This document shows, piece after piece, positions 12,228 through 19,539 of a DNA stretch of 20,498 nucleotides; the stretch's first letter is position 1, and each line of letters opens with the position of its first letter. This DNA comes from a virus. Position numbers and translations under genes: made by a program. Location: the IMG/VR virus record IMGVR_UViG_3300029957_000312, positions 1 through 20,498 of that record; one strand, 5' to 3'. Below the pieces are notes generated by a model. The model saw nothing but the letters and a program-made list of their open reading frames with translations, was not told the DNA's origin and did not search any database.

Positions 12228-12905
12228 ATGCGGAACAGCTGGAAAAGCTGGACGTGGGGTGAGCGGACGATGTTCCTCAGCGGCGTGGCTGGTCTGCTGC
12301 TGATCCTCTTCACATTGGCCTGGGCCGGGTTGGCCCATGCCGAGTCCATCCCGCCACAGGCACAGCGCTACCGCTCCGTGCTCATCCGCGCCGCCCGCAT
12401 GGAGTGGGGGCTGAATGCGCCCACCGCGACCCTGGCCGCGCAGGTGCACCAGGAGTCCCGCTGGCGCGAGAACGCGCGCAGCCCCGTGGGTGCCGCCGGG
12501 CTCACACAGTTCATGCCCGCGACAGCGAAATGGCTGGGCGATCTGCGGCCGGACATGGGCGCGGCAGACCCCTGGAATCCTGGCTGGGCGCTCCGCGCGC
12601 TGGCCGCCTACGACCACTGGCTCTGGGACCGCGCCCGCGCCGCCACGCCCTCTGACCGCATGGCCAAGGCGCTCAGCGGCTACAACGGCGGCGAGAGCTG
12701 GGTGCAGCGTGACGAGACCCTGGCCGCGCGCCAGGGCCTGGATCCGCTCCGCTGGTGGGGCAACGTGGAGGTCGTCAACGCCGGGCGCTCCGCCAGCGCC
12801 TGGGACCAAAACCGCGGCTACCCGGAGCGCATCATCCGCGTCCTGGAGCCCTTGTACCGCGCCGCGGGCTGGGGCCTGGGGTGCGCGGAGCTGGAGGCAC
12901 GATGA
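12228..12905 (+). CDS. Lytic transglycosylase endolysin (SLT)
   Basis: A 225-aa SLT-type lytic transglycosylase that cuts the glycan strands of peptidoglycan. Catalytic Glu76 in HQESRW, the GLTQFMP motif at 91-97 and the SGYNGG motif are present. An N-terminal hydrophobic segment ending ...AGLAHA-ES (about 17-39) looks like a Sec signal peptide, so export may not need the holin. The ATG at 12228 has only a G-rich ribosome site; an ATG at 12270 (residue 15) is a good alternative and makes a more usual signal sequence. It follows the holin by 10 bases; its stop overlaps the next gene (ATGA). Confidence 0.9.
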   Translation: MRNSWKSWTWGERTMFLSGVAGLLLILFTLAWAGLAHAESIPPQAQRYRSVLIRAARMEWGLNAPTATLAAQVHQESRWRENARSPVGAAGLTQFMPATAKWLGDLRPDMGAADPWNPGWALRALAAYDHWLWDRARAATPSDRMAKALSGYNGGESWVQRDETLAARQGLDPLRWWGNVEVVNAGRSASAWDQNRGYPERIIRVLEPLYRAAGWGLGCAELEAR

Positions 12906-13183
12906 AAGGAGCGCAGCTCATCGACATCGAACGCGACCGGCAGGAAACGGGCGAAAGCTACTCGCTGGAGCAGGATCTCCAGCTTGAACGCGGCGCGCTG
13001 GCACAGGCCGGGGCCTGCTACCTCATGGTCGACCTGGAGCCGCTCGTCCGGCTTCGTTGGCCCTTCGCCCCGGTGCTGTTCAAGCGCCAGTCGTTCCCCT
13101 ACCCGAGCGTGCGCGACATGGTGAAGGGAGGATCCCTGGCCGCTGCCGCCATCGACCGGGAACAAGCGCAGGAGGCACACTGA
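12902..13183 (+). CDS. Small conserved phage protein of unknown function
   Basis: A 93-aa protein. MKGAQLIDIERDRQ at the start and PSVRDMVKGGSLAAAAIDRE near the end with a WPF between resemble a widespread small phage family whose members read roughly ...ERxRQ... WPW... DRxRxLVKAGALIAAEIDR. Function is not known. The start overlaps the endolysin stop (ATGA) with GGAGG upstream, and its stop overlaps the i-spanin start (TGATG). Lying inside the lysis cassette may be incidental. Confidence 0.7.
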   Translation: MKGAQLIDIERDRQETGESYSLEQDLQLERGALAQAGACYLMVDLEPLVRLRWPFAPVLFKRQSFPYPSVRDMVKGGSLAAAAIDREQAQEAH

Positions 13184-13701
13184 TGGATCTGTCGTCACTC
13201 TTGTCGTCCGCGTCCTCGTGGAAGGGCAAGCTGGCCCTGGGCCTGGGCGTGCTGCTGCTCATACTTCTAGTCGGCCTGGCCGGCCTCTGGGTGGGCTACC
13301 GCCATGGGCGCAGCACAGCCACGGCCGAAGGCGACGCCAAGTACGCCGAGCTGGAGAAGGTGCAGGCCGACGCCAACCGCCTGGCTAGCGACACCGCCCG
13401 CAAGGTTCTGGACGCCGAAGTCGTACGCCGCGACGAGCTGGAGAAGAGCTTGTCCACGGCCCTTGCCACCATTGCGGACCAGGGCCTCAAAATCACCAAC
13501 CGGAGGATCTCCGATGCGTCGCGCTCTGTCGTTGTTGTTGCTGGCCGTTGCAGTTTTGGGCCTGGGTGGGTGCAGCTTTGGAACGAAGCCCTCGGCTTCG
13601 GCGACGGTGATCCAGGCCGTTCCGCCGCCGCCCCCGGCGCTGTTGGTGCGGCCCGCGCCGCCCAACCGGCTGACTCCGGGCTACTTCCAGCCGGGCACTG
13701 A
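13183..13701 (+). CDS. Rz-like i-spanin
   Basis: A 172-aa inner-membrane spanin: a membrane helix at about 17-38 (LALGLGVLLLILLVGLAGLW), then a long periplasmic coiled coil (about 48-100, ELEKVQADANRLASDTA), then a C-terminal part with FGPGWVQLWNEALG typical for Rz-like proteins of this kind, and a Pro/Ala-rich tail. It works with the o-spanin to fuse the inner and outer membranes at the end of lysis. The start at 13183 overlaps the previous stop (TGATG), with GGAGG 7 bases before. Its 3' part (13514-13701) is read in another frame by the o-spanin, an arrangement known for Rz/Rz1. Confidence 0.88.
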   Translation: MDLSSLLSSASSWKGKLALGLGVLLLILLVGLAGLWVGYRHGRSTATAEGDAKYAELEKVQADANRLASDTARKVLDAEVVRRDELEKSLSTALATIADQGLKITNRRISDASRSVVVVAGRCSFGPGWVQLWNEALGFGDGDPGRSAAAPGAVGAARAAQPADSGLLPAGH

Positions 13702-13843
13702 AAACGCCACGGCCGAGGACGTCCTGACCAACCATCGGGACAACTCGCTGCGCTGCCGCGAGATTGAGGCCCGGTACCTGGGGCTCATTGAGTGGGCCGA
13801 GGGCCTGCCATGGAGCGCCAACGCCACGGAGGCCCCGAAGTGA
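13514..13843 (+). CDS. Rz1-like o-spanin lipoprotein
   Basis: A 109-aa lipoprotein. MRRALSLLLLAVAVLGLGGC is a signal sequence with the lipobox LGGC, the lipidated Cys at 20. The mature part has the Pro-rich stretch of Rz1 proteins (PPPPPALLVRPAPPNRL). It would anchor in the outer membrane and bind the i-spanin. It starts inside the i-spanin gene in a different frame, after GGAGGATCTCCG, and overlaps it by 188 bases, then runs 142 bases beyond. The stop overlaps the next GTG. This pair proves a double-membrane host. Confidence 0.92.
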   Translation: MRRALSLLLLAVAVLGLGGCSFGTKPSASATVIQAVPPPPPALLVRPAPPNRLTPGYFQPGTENATAEDVLTNHRDNSLRCREIEARYLGLIEWAEGLPWSANATEAPK

Positions 13844-14232
13844 TCACCGAGCTTTGGAAGGAAAGCCTCCCCTGGCTGCAGCTGCTCTCCCTGGTGGGTG
13901 CCGTGGTGCAATGCCTTGGAGTCTGGGCCCTGTGGAGTCTGACGAGGAAATTCGTCACACGCGAGGACTGCCTGGCTTGCCGTAAGGCCTGCCAGAAGGA
14001 AGTGAGCGAGCGTCTGGCGAAGCAGGAGGCCAGCTCCGGCGAGTTGCTGGGCAAGGTCGCCCAGGCACCGACCAAGGACGAGGTGAAGGCCGTGGACAAG
14101 GATTCCGGTGCGATGCGCGCGGACATCGAGGCCTTGACCGCCACGGTGCAGGGAATGGGTGAAGCCATGAAGGGCATGGCCCGACAGCTCAACCTGCTTT
14201 TCGAGCACCATCTGGGGAGGCCGAGATCGTGA
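13840..14232 (+). CDS. DUF2730 family phage membrane protein
   Basis: A 130-aa protein matching DUF2730 proteins found between lysis and terminase genes of Mu-like phages. An N-terminal membrane helix (about 8-32, WLQLLSLVGAVVQCLGVWALW) is followed by a coiled region with two Cys (CLACRKAC, about 44-51) and a C-terminal helix (MRADIEALTATVQGMGEAMKGMARQLNLL). Function is unknown. The GTG at 13840 is chosen because GGAGG lies 8 bases upstream and it overlaps the o-spanin stop (GTGA). An ATG further up is a shadow of the spanin. Confidence 0.82.
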   Translation: MITELWKESLPWLQLLSLVGAVVQCLGVWALWSLTRKFVTREDCLACRKACQKEVSERLAKQEASSGELLGKVAQAPTKDEVKAVDKDSGAMRADIEALTATVQGMGEAMKGMARQLNLLFEHHLGRPRS

Positions 14233-14528
14233 AAAGCTTTGAATGTCTGTTGAACGAGGACCGCCGCTTGATGATCCTGCGCCTGCTGGCCGAGGATCCC
14301 GGCTACCAGCTCAATGTCTTTGTGCTGCGCCCGGCGCTGGAGGCCGTGGGGCACACCGTCAGCCACGACAAGGTGGAGACCGACCTGGCCTGGCTGGACG
14401 AGCAGGGCCTGGTGACGGTGGGGGAGGCTTCCGGCGTCACCGTGGGCAAGCTGACCCCGCGCGGGGCGGACGTGGCCGCGGGCCGCGCCAGCACGCCCGG
14501 CGTCAAGCGCCCCGAACCGGAGGCGTAG
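14229..14528 (+). CDS. Winged-helix phage protein (VpaChn25_0724 family type)
   Basis: A 99-aa protein with DRRLMILRLLAEDPGYQLNV, then a helix-turn-helix with a wing (ALEAVGHTVSHDKVETDLAWL, EQGLVTV), and a conserved tail LTPRGADVAAGRA..PGVKRP. I recall this pattern from the VpaChn25_0724 family, which in Mu-like phages lies before DUF3486, the place of Mu gp26. It may help packaging initiation or regulate late genes; not known. The GTG start at 14229 overlaps the previous stop (GTGA) with GGGAGG upstream. Confidence 0.83.
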   Translation: MKSFECLLNEDRRLMILRLLAEDPGYQLNVFVLRPALEAVGHTVSHDKVETDLAWLDEQGLVTVGEASGVTVGKLTPRGADVAAGRASTPGVKRPEPEA

Positions 14529-14531
14529 GCC

Positions 14532-15119
14532 ATGCCGCGCAAGTCCTCCGTCCGCCGTCTGCCGCCGGAGATCCGCGAGCAGATCGGCAAGCTCCTCGAT
14601 GAGGGCCGCAGCCTGGATGAGATCCTCGAGCATCTGCGCGAGCTGGGTGCGGACGTCTCCCGCTCCGCCCTGGGCCGCTACAAGCAGCGCCTCGACAAGG
14701 TGGGTGAAAAACTGCGCCGTTCGCGTGAGGTGGCTGAGGCGCTCATCGCCAGGCTAGGCGCGGCCCCGGAGTCCAAGTCGCTGCGGCTCAACGTCGAGCT
14801 GATGCACGGCCTGTTCACGGACCTCGCACTCAAGGCCAACGAGGCTGAAGATGGCGAGGGCGACGAGGGTGCCAAGAGCAAGGGCATGGTCCTCACGTCC
14901 ATGGACGCCATGCTGCTGTCCAAGGCGCTCGACCACCTGGCCCGCGCCAGCAAGCAGGACGCCGAGCTGGTGGGCAAGATCCGCGAGCAGGCGGCCAGGG
15001 AGGCCCAGGAGAAGCTCGACAAGGCCGTGGTCACCACCGCCGGCGAGGCCAAGCGCAAGAGCATGACCCCGGCACAGACCCTGGAGCGTGTCTTGGCCGT
15101 CTACCGTGGGGAGGCGTAG
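14532..15119 (+). CDS. DUF3486 family protein, Mu gp27-like small terminase
   Basis: A 195-aa protein of the DUF3486 family. An N-terminal HTH-like start (SSVRRLPPEIREQIGKLLDEG, then LRELGADVSRSALGRYKQRL, about 5-54) is followed by helical oligomerisation parts and a C-terminal basic helix. Mu gp27 is thought to be the small terminase subunit, recognising the packaging site near the left end. The start at 14532 has GGAGG 8 bases upstream and stands 3 bases after the previous stop. A 13-base GGAGGCGTAGGCC before this start is repeated exactly before the large terminase gene. Confidence 0.88.
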   Translation: MPRKSSVRRLPPEIREQIGKLLDEGRSLDEILEHLRELGADVSRSALGRYKQRLDKVGEKLRRSREVAEALIARLGAAPESKSLRLNVELMHGLFTDLALKANEAEDGEGDEGAKSKGMVLTSMDAMLLSKALDHLARASKQDAELVGKIREQAAREAQEKLDKAVVTTAGEAKRKSMTPAQTLERVLAVYRGEA

Positions 15120-15122
15120 GCC

Positions 15123-16436
15123 GTGGGCAAGGTCGCGAAGCCCAAGCCGAAGGGCATCCTCCTGCCCTACGAGCGCCGCTGGGTGGATGATCCCGCCCGC
15201 TTCAAGATCGGCATGCTCGCCCGCCAGACCGGAAAAACATTCACCTGCACCGAGGAGATCGCCGAGGACATCCTGAAGCATGACGTGCGCAGCGCGCGCA
15301 CGCGCTGGGTCATCCTGTCCCGCGGCGAACGCCAGGCCAAGGAGGCCATGGACGAGGGGCTCAAGCTGCACCTGCGCGCCATGGGCCTGGCCTTTGAAGC
15401 ACTCGACGACACGGACTCCGGCTATCGCTACGAGGACGGCTCCAGCATCAAGGCGCAAGAGGTGATCCTAAAGCACGGCTCGCGCGTCACCGCCCTGCCG
15501 GCCAACGCGGACACGGCGCGCGGCTTCAGCGCCAACGTGCTGCTCGACGAGTTCGCCTTCCACCGCGACTCGCACGCCATCTGGCGCGCACTCTTCCCGG
15601 TCATCTCCAAGCCGGGGCTCAAGCTGCGCGTGGTCTCCACGCCCAACGGCAAGGGCAACAAGTTCTTCGAGCTGATGACCGGGAAAAATGACCGCTGGAG
15701 TCGGCACACCGTGGACATCTACCAGGCCGTGGAGCAGGGCCTGGACCGCGACATCAATGAGCTGCGCGAGGCCCTGGGCGACGAGGATGCGTGGGAGCAG
15801 GAATACGAGCTGAAGTGGCTGGACGAGGCCTCGGCCTGGCTGTCCTACGAGCTGATCAACGGCTGCGAACATGACCGCGCCGGGCTGCCGGATGCCTACC
15901 TGGGCGGCCCCTGCTTCGTGGGCGTGGACATCGGCAGGCGCAAGGACCTCTACGTGATCTGGGTCCTGGAGGCCGTGGGCGACGTGCTCTGGACGCGCGA
16001 GGTCATCGCCCGCCAGCGCATCAAGTTCTCGGAGCAGGCGGAGCTTCTCGCCGAAGTGTTCAGGCGCTACCGCGTCATCCGCTGCTGCATGGACCAGACC
16101 GGCATGGGCGAGAAGCCCGTGGAGGACGCCAAGGACGCGCACGGAAGCCTGCGCGTGGAGGGAGTGCTTTTCACCGGGCCGAACAAGCTGGTGCTGGCCA
16201 CCATCGGTAAGGAGTCTTTTGAGGACCGGCGTATCCGCATCCCGCTGGGCGACAAGGATTTGCGCGCCGATCTGCACAAGCTGCAGAAGGTCTCCGGCCC
16301 CACGGGCTCGCCGCGCTTTGTGGCCGATTCCGACGCCGCGGGCCATGCGGACCGCGCCTGGGCCTGTTTCCTGGCCCTCAACGCAGCTGGGCAGAAGTCC
16401 GGCCTGCAGACCTGGGAGAAGTTGGCCGATGGCTAG
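15123..16436 (+). CDS. Terminase large subunit (Mu gp28-like)
   Basis: A 437-aa packaging motor and nuclease. Walker A-like LARQTGKT (32-39), Walker B NVLLDEFAF with D142 E143, coupling motif VVSTPNG (170-176), and an RNase H-type nuclease with D269 (GVDIGRRKD), D324 (CCMDQTGMGE) and D410 near HADRAW. It uses ATP to drive DNA into proheads and cuts headful lengths. The start is GTG at 15123 with GGAGG 8 bases upstream, and its 3' end overlaps the portal start by 8 bases. Length fits the phage terminase range; no key residues are missing. Confidence 0.93.
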   Translation: MGKVAKPKPKGILLPYERRWVDDPARFKIGMLARQTGKTFTCTEEIAEDILKHDVRSARTRWVILSRGERQAKEAMDEGLKLHLRAMGLAFEALDDTDSGYRYEDGSSIKAQEVILKHGSRVTALPANADTARGFSANVLLDEFAFHRDSHAIWRALFPVISKPGLKLRVVSTPNGKGNKFFELMTGKNDRWSRHTVDIYQAVEQGLDRDINELREALGDEDAWEQEYELKWLDEASAWLSYELINGCEHDRAGLPDAYLGGPCFVGVDIGRRKDLYVIWVLEAVGDVLWTREVIARQRIKFSEQAELLAEVFRRYRVIRCCMDQTGMGEKPVEDAKDAHGSLRVEGVLFTGPNKLVLATIGKESFEDRRIRIPLGDKDLRADLHKLQKVSGPTGSPRFVADSDAAGHADRAWACFLALNAAGQKSGLQTWEKLADG

Positions 16437-17829
16437 ACGCAAACACAATGGCGGCAGCAAGCAATTCCGGGACGGCTTCAGCAACATCACGGCGCAGCTG
16501 GGCCTGGACCAGCAGAATCCGCTGGCCGGGGGCATGTACACGCTCACGTCGCTGGTGACGCGCGAGCGCACCGAGTTGGAGGCCGCCTACCGCGGCTCCT
16601 GGGTCGTGGGCCGCATGGTCGACGTGGTGGCCGAGGACATGCTGCGCGGCGGGCTGGACATCCAGGCCCAGCTGCAGGCCGGCGAGGTGGACAAGCTCCT
16701 CAAGCACATGCGCCGCACGGGCGTGCCGGGCCGGCTGAGCAGCGCCATCAAGTGGGCGCGGCTCTATGGCGGCAGCTTGGCCGTGATCCTCATCGACGGC
16801 GAGGACGCCGCCTCCCCGCTCGACGTCTCGACCATCCGCAAGGGCGGCTTCCGGGGACTCCACGTGTTGGACCGCTACCAGGTGGTCCCCTCGGAAGAGA
16901 AGATCGACGAGCTGGGGCCCATGCTCGGCTACCCGCAGCACTACCGCGTGAACGTCGAGAACGACCAGGTCGGGATCGACCTTCACTACAGCCGCGTCAT
17001 CCGCTTCATCGGTGTGGAGCTGCCCTACCAGCAGCGCATCTCCGAGCAGGGCTGGGGCTCCTCCGTGGTGGAGCGCGCCTATGACCGCATTCTGGCCCTG
17101 GACAGCTCCACGCATGGCGCGGCCAACATGATGCTGCGCAGCTATCTGCGGGTGCTGGGCATCAAGAACCTGCGTGATATTCTGGCCGCCGGTGGGCCTG
17201 CGGAAAAGGCCCTGATCAAGATGTTCCAGATGATCAAGACCATGCAGACCAGCGAAGGCTTGACCATTCTGGACGCCGAGGACCAGTTCAACACCCACAA
17301 CTGGAGCTTTGCCGGAGTCTACGACGCTTTGCAGGCCTTCGCGGAACAGATCGCCGGGGCCACGGGCATTCCGCTGGTGCGCCTGCTCGGCCAGTCGCCC
17401 AAGGGCTTCTCCACCGGCGAGAGCGATCTGCGGACCTACTACGACACCATCGCCACCCAGCAAGATGACGACCTGCGGCCGGCCTATGAAACGCTGTTGC
17501 CGATCCTGAGCCGGAGCCTCTGGGGCCAGCCCCTGCCCGAAGGGTGGAACTTCGAGTTCCGCAGCCTCTGGCAGCCGAGCGAAACCGACAAGGCGACCAT
17601 CGCCACGGGCGATGCGCAGTCCGTGGCCGGCCTGCACCAGGCTGGCATTATCACCGAGTCCCAGGCCCTGGCCGAGCTGCGCGATTCCGGTCGCGTCACC
17701 GGCCGGTGGACGGCCATCACGGACGAGGACATCAAGCGCTCCGAGGCGGCCGAGGCCGCGCCGCCGGTGCCCGAGCTGCCGCCTCCTGGCCAGGACGATC
17801 CCGCCCGGCCCGGAGGCCCGGCGCAATGA
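16429..17829 (+). CDS. Portal protein, DUF1073 type
   Basis: A 466-aa portal protein, a dodecameric ring at one head vertex through which DNA passes. The DUF1073 pattern is visible: AYRGSWVVGRMVDVVAEDMLR (about 54-74), WARLYGGSLAVILIDGED, FRGLHVLDRYQVVP, IHYSRVIRFIGVELP-like segment, and GIPLVRLLGQSPKGFSTGESDLRTYYD. The C-terminal part is Pro/Ala-rich. Some databases name this group after an Acb1-like anti-CBASS fusion, but this protein has no such extra domain I can see. The start at 16429 has GGGAGA upstream. Its TGA overlaps the next ATG. Confidence 0.9.
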   Translation: MARRKHNGGSKQFRDGFSNITAQLGLDQQNPLAGGMYTLTSLVTRERTELEAAYRGSWVVGRMVDVVAEDMLRGGLDIQAQLQAGEVDKLLKHMRRTGVPGRLSSAIKWARLYGGSLAVILIDGEDAASPLDVSTIRKGGFRGLHVLDRYQVVPSEEKIDELGPMLGYPQHYRVNVENDQVGIDLHYSRVIRFIGVELPYQQRISEQGWGSSVVERAYDRILALDSSTHGAANMMLRSYLRVLGIKNLRDILAAGGPAEKALIKMFQMIKTMQTSEGLTILDAEDQFNTHNWSFAGVYDALQAFAEQIAGATGIPLVRLLGQSPKGFSTGESDLRTYYDTIATQQDDDLRPAYETLLPILSRSLWGQPLPEGWNFEFRSLWQPSETDKATIATGDAQSVAGLHQAGIITESQALAELRDSGRVTGRWTAITDEDIKRSEAAEAAPPVPELPPPGQDDPARPGGPAQ

Positions 17830-19076
17830 CCACGCCGCCGGCCGCGAAGCCCTGGCGCAAGCCCTGGGCCTGGGCCGACGTGAGCGCGGCCAAGCAGGGG
17901 CGTCAGCTCTTCCGGCCATCCCGCGCGGCGGAGAAGGCCTACGCCGAACAGCTCAAGAGCGTGGCCCGCAACGTGGCCAAGGTGCTCGCCAAGGCCCCCA
18001 GCCCGGAGCACGCGCAGCGTCAGCTCGCCGCCTATTCCGAGGCCCTGGAGCCCTGGGCGCGCCAGGCGGCCACGAACATGGTGCGCAAGGTCGCCGTCAA
18101 GAACGACGCCAGCTGGCGCGAGGCCGCCGAACGCTGGGGCATCGGCCTGCGCGGCATGCTCGACGCGGACGTGAGCCAGACGATGCAGGACCGCATCGAC
18201 GCCAACGTCCTGCTCATCAAGTCCCTGCCGGGCGAGGCGGCCATGCGCGTGGGCGAGCTGGCCCAGGAGGCCGTGCTCTCCGGCACGCGGTCCGAGGACC
18301 TGGCGGCCAAGATCCAGGCCCAGGGCGACGTGACCCACAGCCGGGCCAAGACCATCGCGCAGACCGAGGTGAGCAAGGCCAGCACGGCGCTGACAAGCGC
18401 CAGGGCCCAGGCCGTGGGCAGCGAGGGCTACATCTGGCGCACCGCGCGCGACGGCAAGACTAGACCCAGCCACGCGGCCATGGAGGGCAAGTTCGTTCGC
18501 TGGGACAGCCCGCCAACGCTCGACGGCATGACCGGCCACGCCGGCGAGTTCCCAAATTGCCGCTGCTACCCCGAGCCCGTGGTCTCCGATTCCGCCGGCG
18601 AGGCCGTCCAGAGCCCGATCCCCACGCGGGAGGACGAGGAGAAGAGCGGCGAGCACAAGCTGCGCAGCCAGTGGGAGCGCCAGGCGGTCAGCATGGTGGT
18701 GCCGTTCGAGCCGCACAAGCCCATGCCCAACGCGGAGCGCGCGTTCATCCCGGAGGGCAAGCTGGAGACCTATGTGCTCGACCCGGCGCACAAGAAGGGC
18801 GGCCCCAAGGCCAGGGTCATGAACTCCGCCCTCGGGCTCACCAAGCGCGACGCCGATCTCCTGGCGCGGCAGCTCCTGGCGCAGCTTCCCGGCACGCCGG
18901 CGATGCGGCACGCGACGCGCCCCATCACCGAGCACGGCGAGACCTTCAGCGTGGTCATGCCCGTCACGGGCACGAACGGGCAGGTCTTGCCAGTGCGGTC
19001 GAACTGGATATATGACACGATTAATGGCGCACGAAGCACTCGTCCGAGGCTCGTGACCGCCTGGGTGGACATATGA
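17826..19076 (+). CDS. MuF head protein with C-terminal toxin-like DUF6883 domain
   Basis: A 416-aa protein. Residues about 1-250 are a minor head protein of Mu F/SPP1 gp7 type: helical part, SRAKTIAQTEVSKA (172-185), then YIWRTARDGKTRPSHAAMEGK-type motif (about 202-222) and FPNCRCYPEP (242-251). After a charged linker (252-300), residues about 300-416 match what I recall as DUF6883: IPEGKLETYVLDPAHKKGG with K312, Y316, L318, P320, H322, then KAR, LGLTKRDADLL, and a final beta part with SNWIYD and RPRLVTAWVDI. MuF proteins with C-terminal toxin domains are known in temperate phages. The start (ATGA overlap) has GGAGG upstream. GC falls near the 3' end. Confidence 0.88.
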   Translation: MTTPPAAKPWRKPWAWADVSAAKQGRQLFRPSRAAEKAYAEQLKSVARNVAKVLAKAPSPEHAQRQLAAYSEALEPWARQAATNMVRKVAVKNDASWREAAERWGIGLRGMLDADVSQTMQDRIDANVLLIKSLPGEAAMRVGELAQEAVLSGTRSEDLAAKIQAQGDVTHSRAKTIAQTEVSKASTALTSARAQAVGSEGYIWRTARDGKTRPSHAAMEGKFVRWDSPPTLDGMTGHAGEFPNCRCYPEPVVSDSAGEAVQSPIPTREDEEKSGEHKLRSQWERQAVSMVVPFEPHKPMPNAERAFIPEGKLETYVLDPAHKKGGPKARVMNSALGLTKRDADLLARQLLAQLPGTPAMRHATRPITEHGETFSVVMPVTGTNGQVLPVRSNWIYDTINGARSTRPRLVTAWVDI

Positions 19077-19318
19077 GCGCGATACACGAGGGAGACAGCG
19101 TGCGCCTGCTGGGCGCGTACAGGTACGGGGACATGCCCGACCAATGGCTGCCTGCGGGGGAAACCGGCAGGGTCGTGGACGTGCACGGCCAGGGCCAGGG
19201 CCTCGCCGTGGAGTTCACCCTGCGCGCGCCTGTCTTCGGTCCCTCGGGCCAGGTGCTCGACTACGGCAAGTTCGAGCTGGGCTACTTCGGCATTGGCCAG
19301 GTGACGCCCGCGAGCTGA
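19073..19318 (+). CDS. DUF4926-like small protein, possible immunity partner
   Basis: An 81-aa all-beta protein. EGDSVRLLGAYRYG then WLPAGETGRVVDVHG (25-39) and LAVEF (44-48) match what I recall as DUF4926, small SH3-like-barrel proteins often next to DUF6883 genes. The start overlaps the MuF stop (ATGA) without a strong ribosome site, so translation is probably coupled, as for toxin and immunity pairs. It is followed by a 220-base gap. It is not a standard Mu head gene, supporting an acquired pair. Immunity function is inference. Confidence 0.7.
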   Translation: MSAIHEGDSVRLLGAYRYGDMPDQWLPAGETGRVVDVHGQGQGLAVEFTLRAPVFGPSGQVLDYGKFELGYFGIGQVTPAS

Positions 19319-19391
19319 TTTCGCCCCAGGCGCGAGAGCGGCCCCACCCACGGCCAATGAGCCGCCGAGGGGGCGTGCCGAGCGGCAGAGG

Positions 19392-19415
19392 GCGTTTCCA
19401 AACGTTTTTAAACGC
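19392..19415. terminator. Possible weak terminator or dyad after the head block
   Basis: GCGTTT (19392-19397) and AAACGC (19410-19415) are inverted copies, with AAACG followed by TTTTT (19405-19409) between them. AT-rich in an otherwise GC-rich gap of 220 bases (19319-19539). As drawn, a short CGTTT/AAACG stem with T5 would be weak. A stop of the first late transcript here is possible but not convincing. Confidence 0.3.
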
Positions 19416-19490
19416 GCTTCCGTAGTGGCCCGAACCGGCCGCCGCACCCCTCAAGACACACTCCTCACGATCATCCCTCTGCCCAAGTCT

Positions 19491-19530
19491 TAACGCGGGT
19501 TACAAGACCCGTCCCGAGCGCCCCTGTATC
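19491..19530 (+). promoter_or_regulatory. Late promoter upstream of the protease gene (PI-like)
   Basis: TAACGCGGGTTA (19491-19502) is a perfect TAAC-N4-GTTA dyad, overlapping the shared TTACAAGACCCGTCC (19500-19514), with TGTATC (19525-19530) at the -10 place. It repeats the arrangement at 11679, with all elements at the same distance. Transcription would begin around 19537, two or three bases before the ATG at 19540. In Mu, the late promoter PI lies before the protease gene I, matching this position. Activation by Mor is inference. Confidence 0.72.
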
Positions 19531-19536
19531 CAGGGG
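19521..19536 (+). other. Hairpin over the start region of the protease gene
   Basis: CCCCTG (19521-19526), loop TATC, CAGGGG (19531-19536) is a perfect 6-bp stem ending 3 bases before the ATG. It covers the only Shine-Dalgarno-like AGGGG and the presumed -10. On transcripts reading through from upstream, it could hide the ribosome site; on transcripts from the local promoter it would be mostly absent. Confidence 0.45.
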
Positions 19537-19539
19537 CCC

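Noticed and set aside
16429-17829. Anti-CBASS Acb1 domain in the portal protein
   Set aside because: Databases may label DUF1073 proteins this way, but I see only the portal part and a Pro/Ala-rich tail with no extra enzyme domain.
16378-17919. Minus-strand frame of 513 codons over the portal gene
   Set aside because: Antisense to the portal gene, which has clear DUF1073 features; no features of its own.
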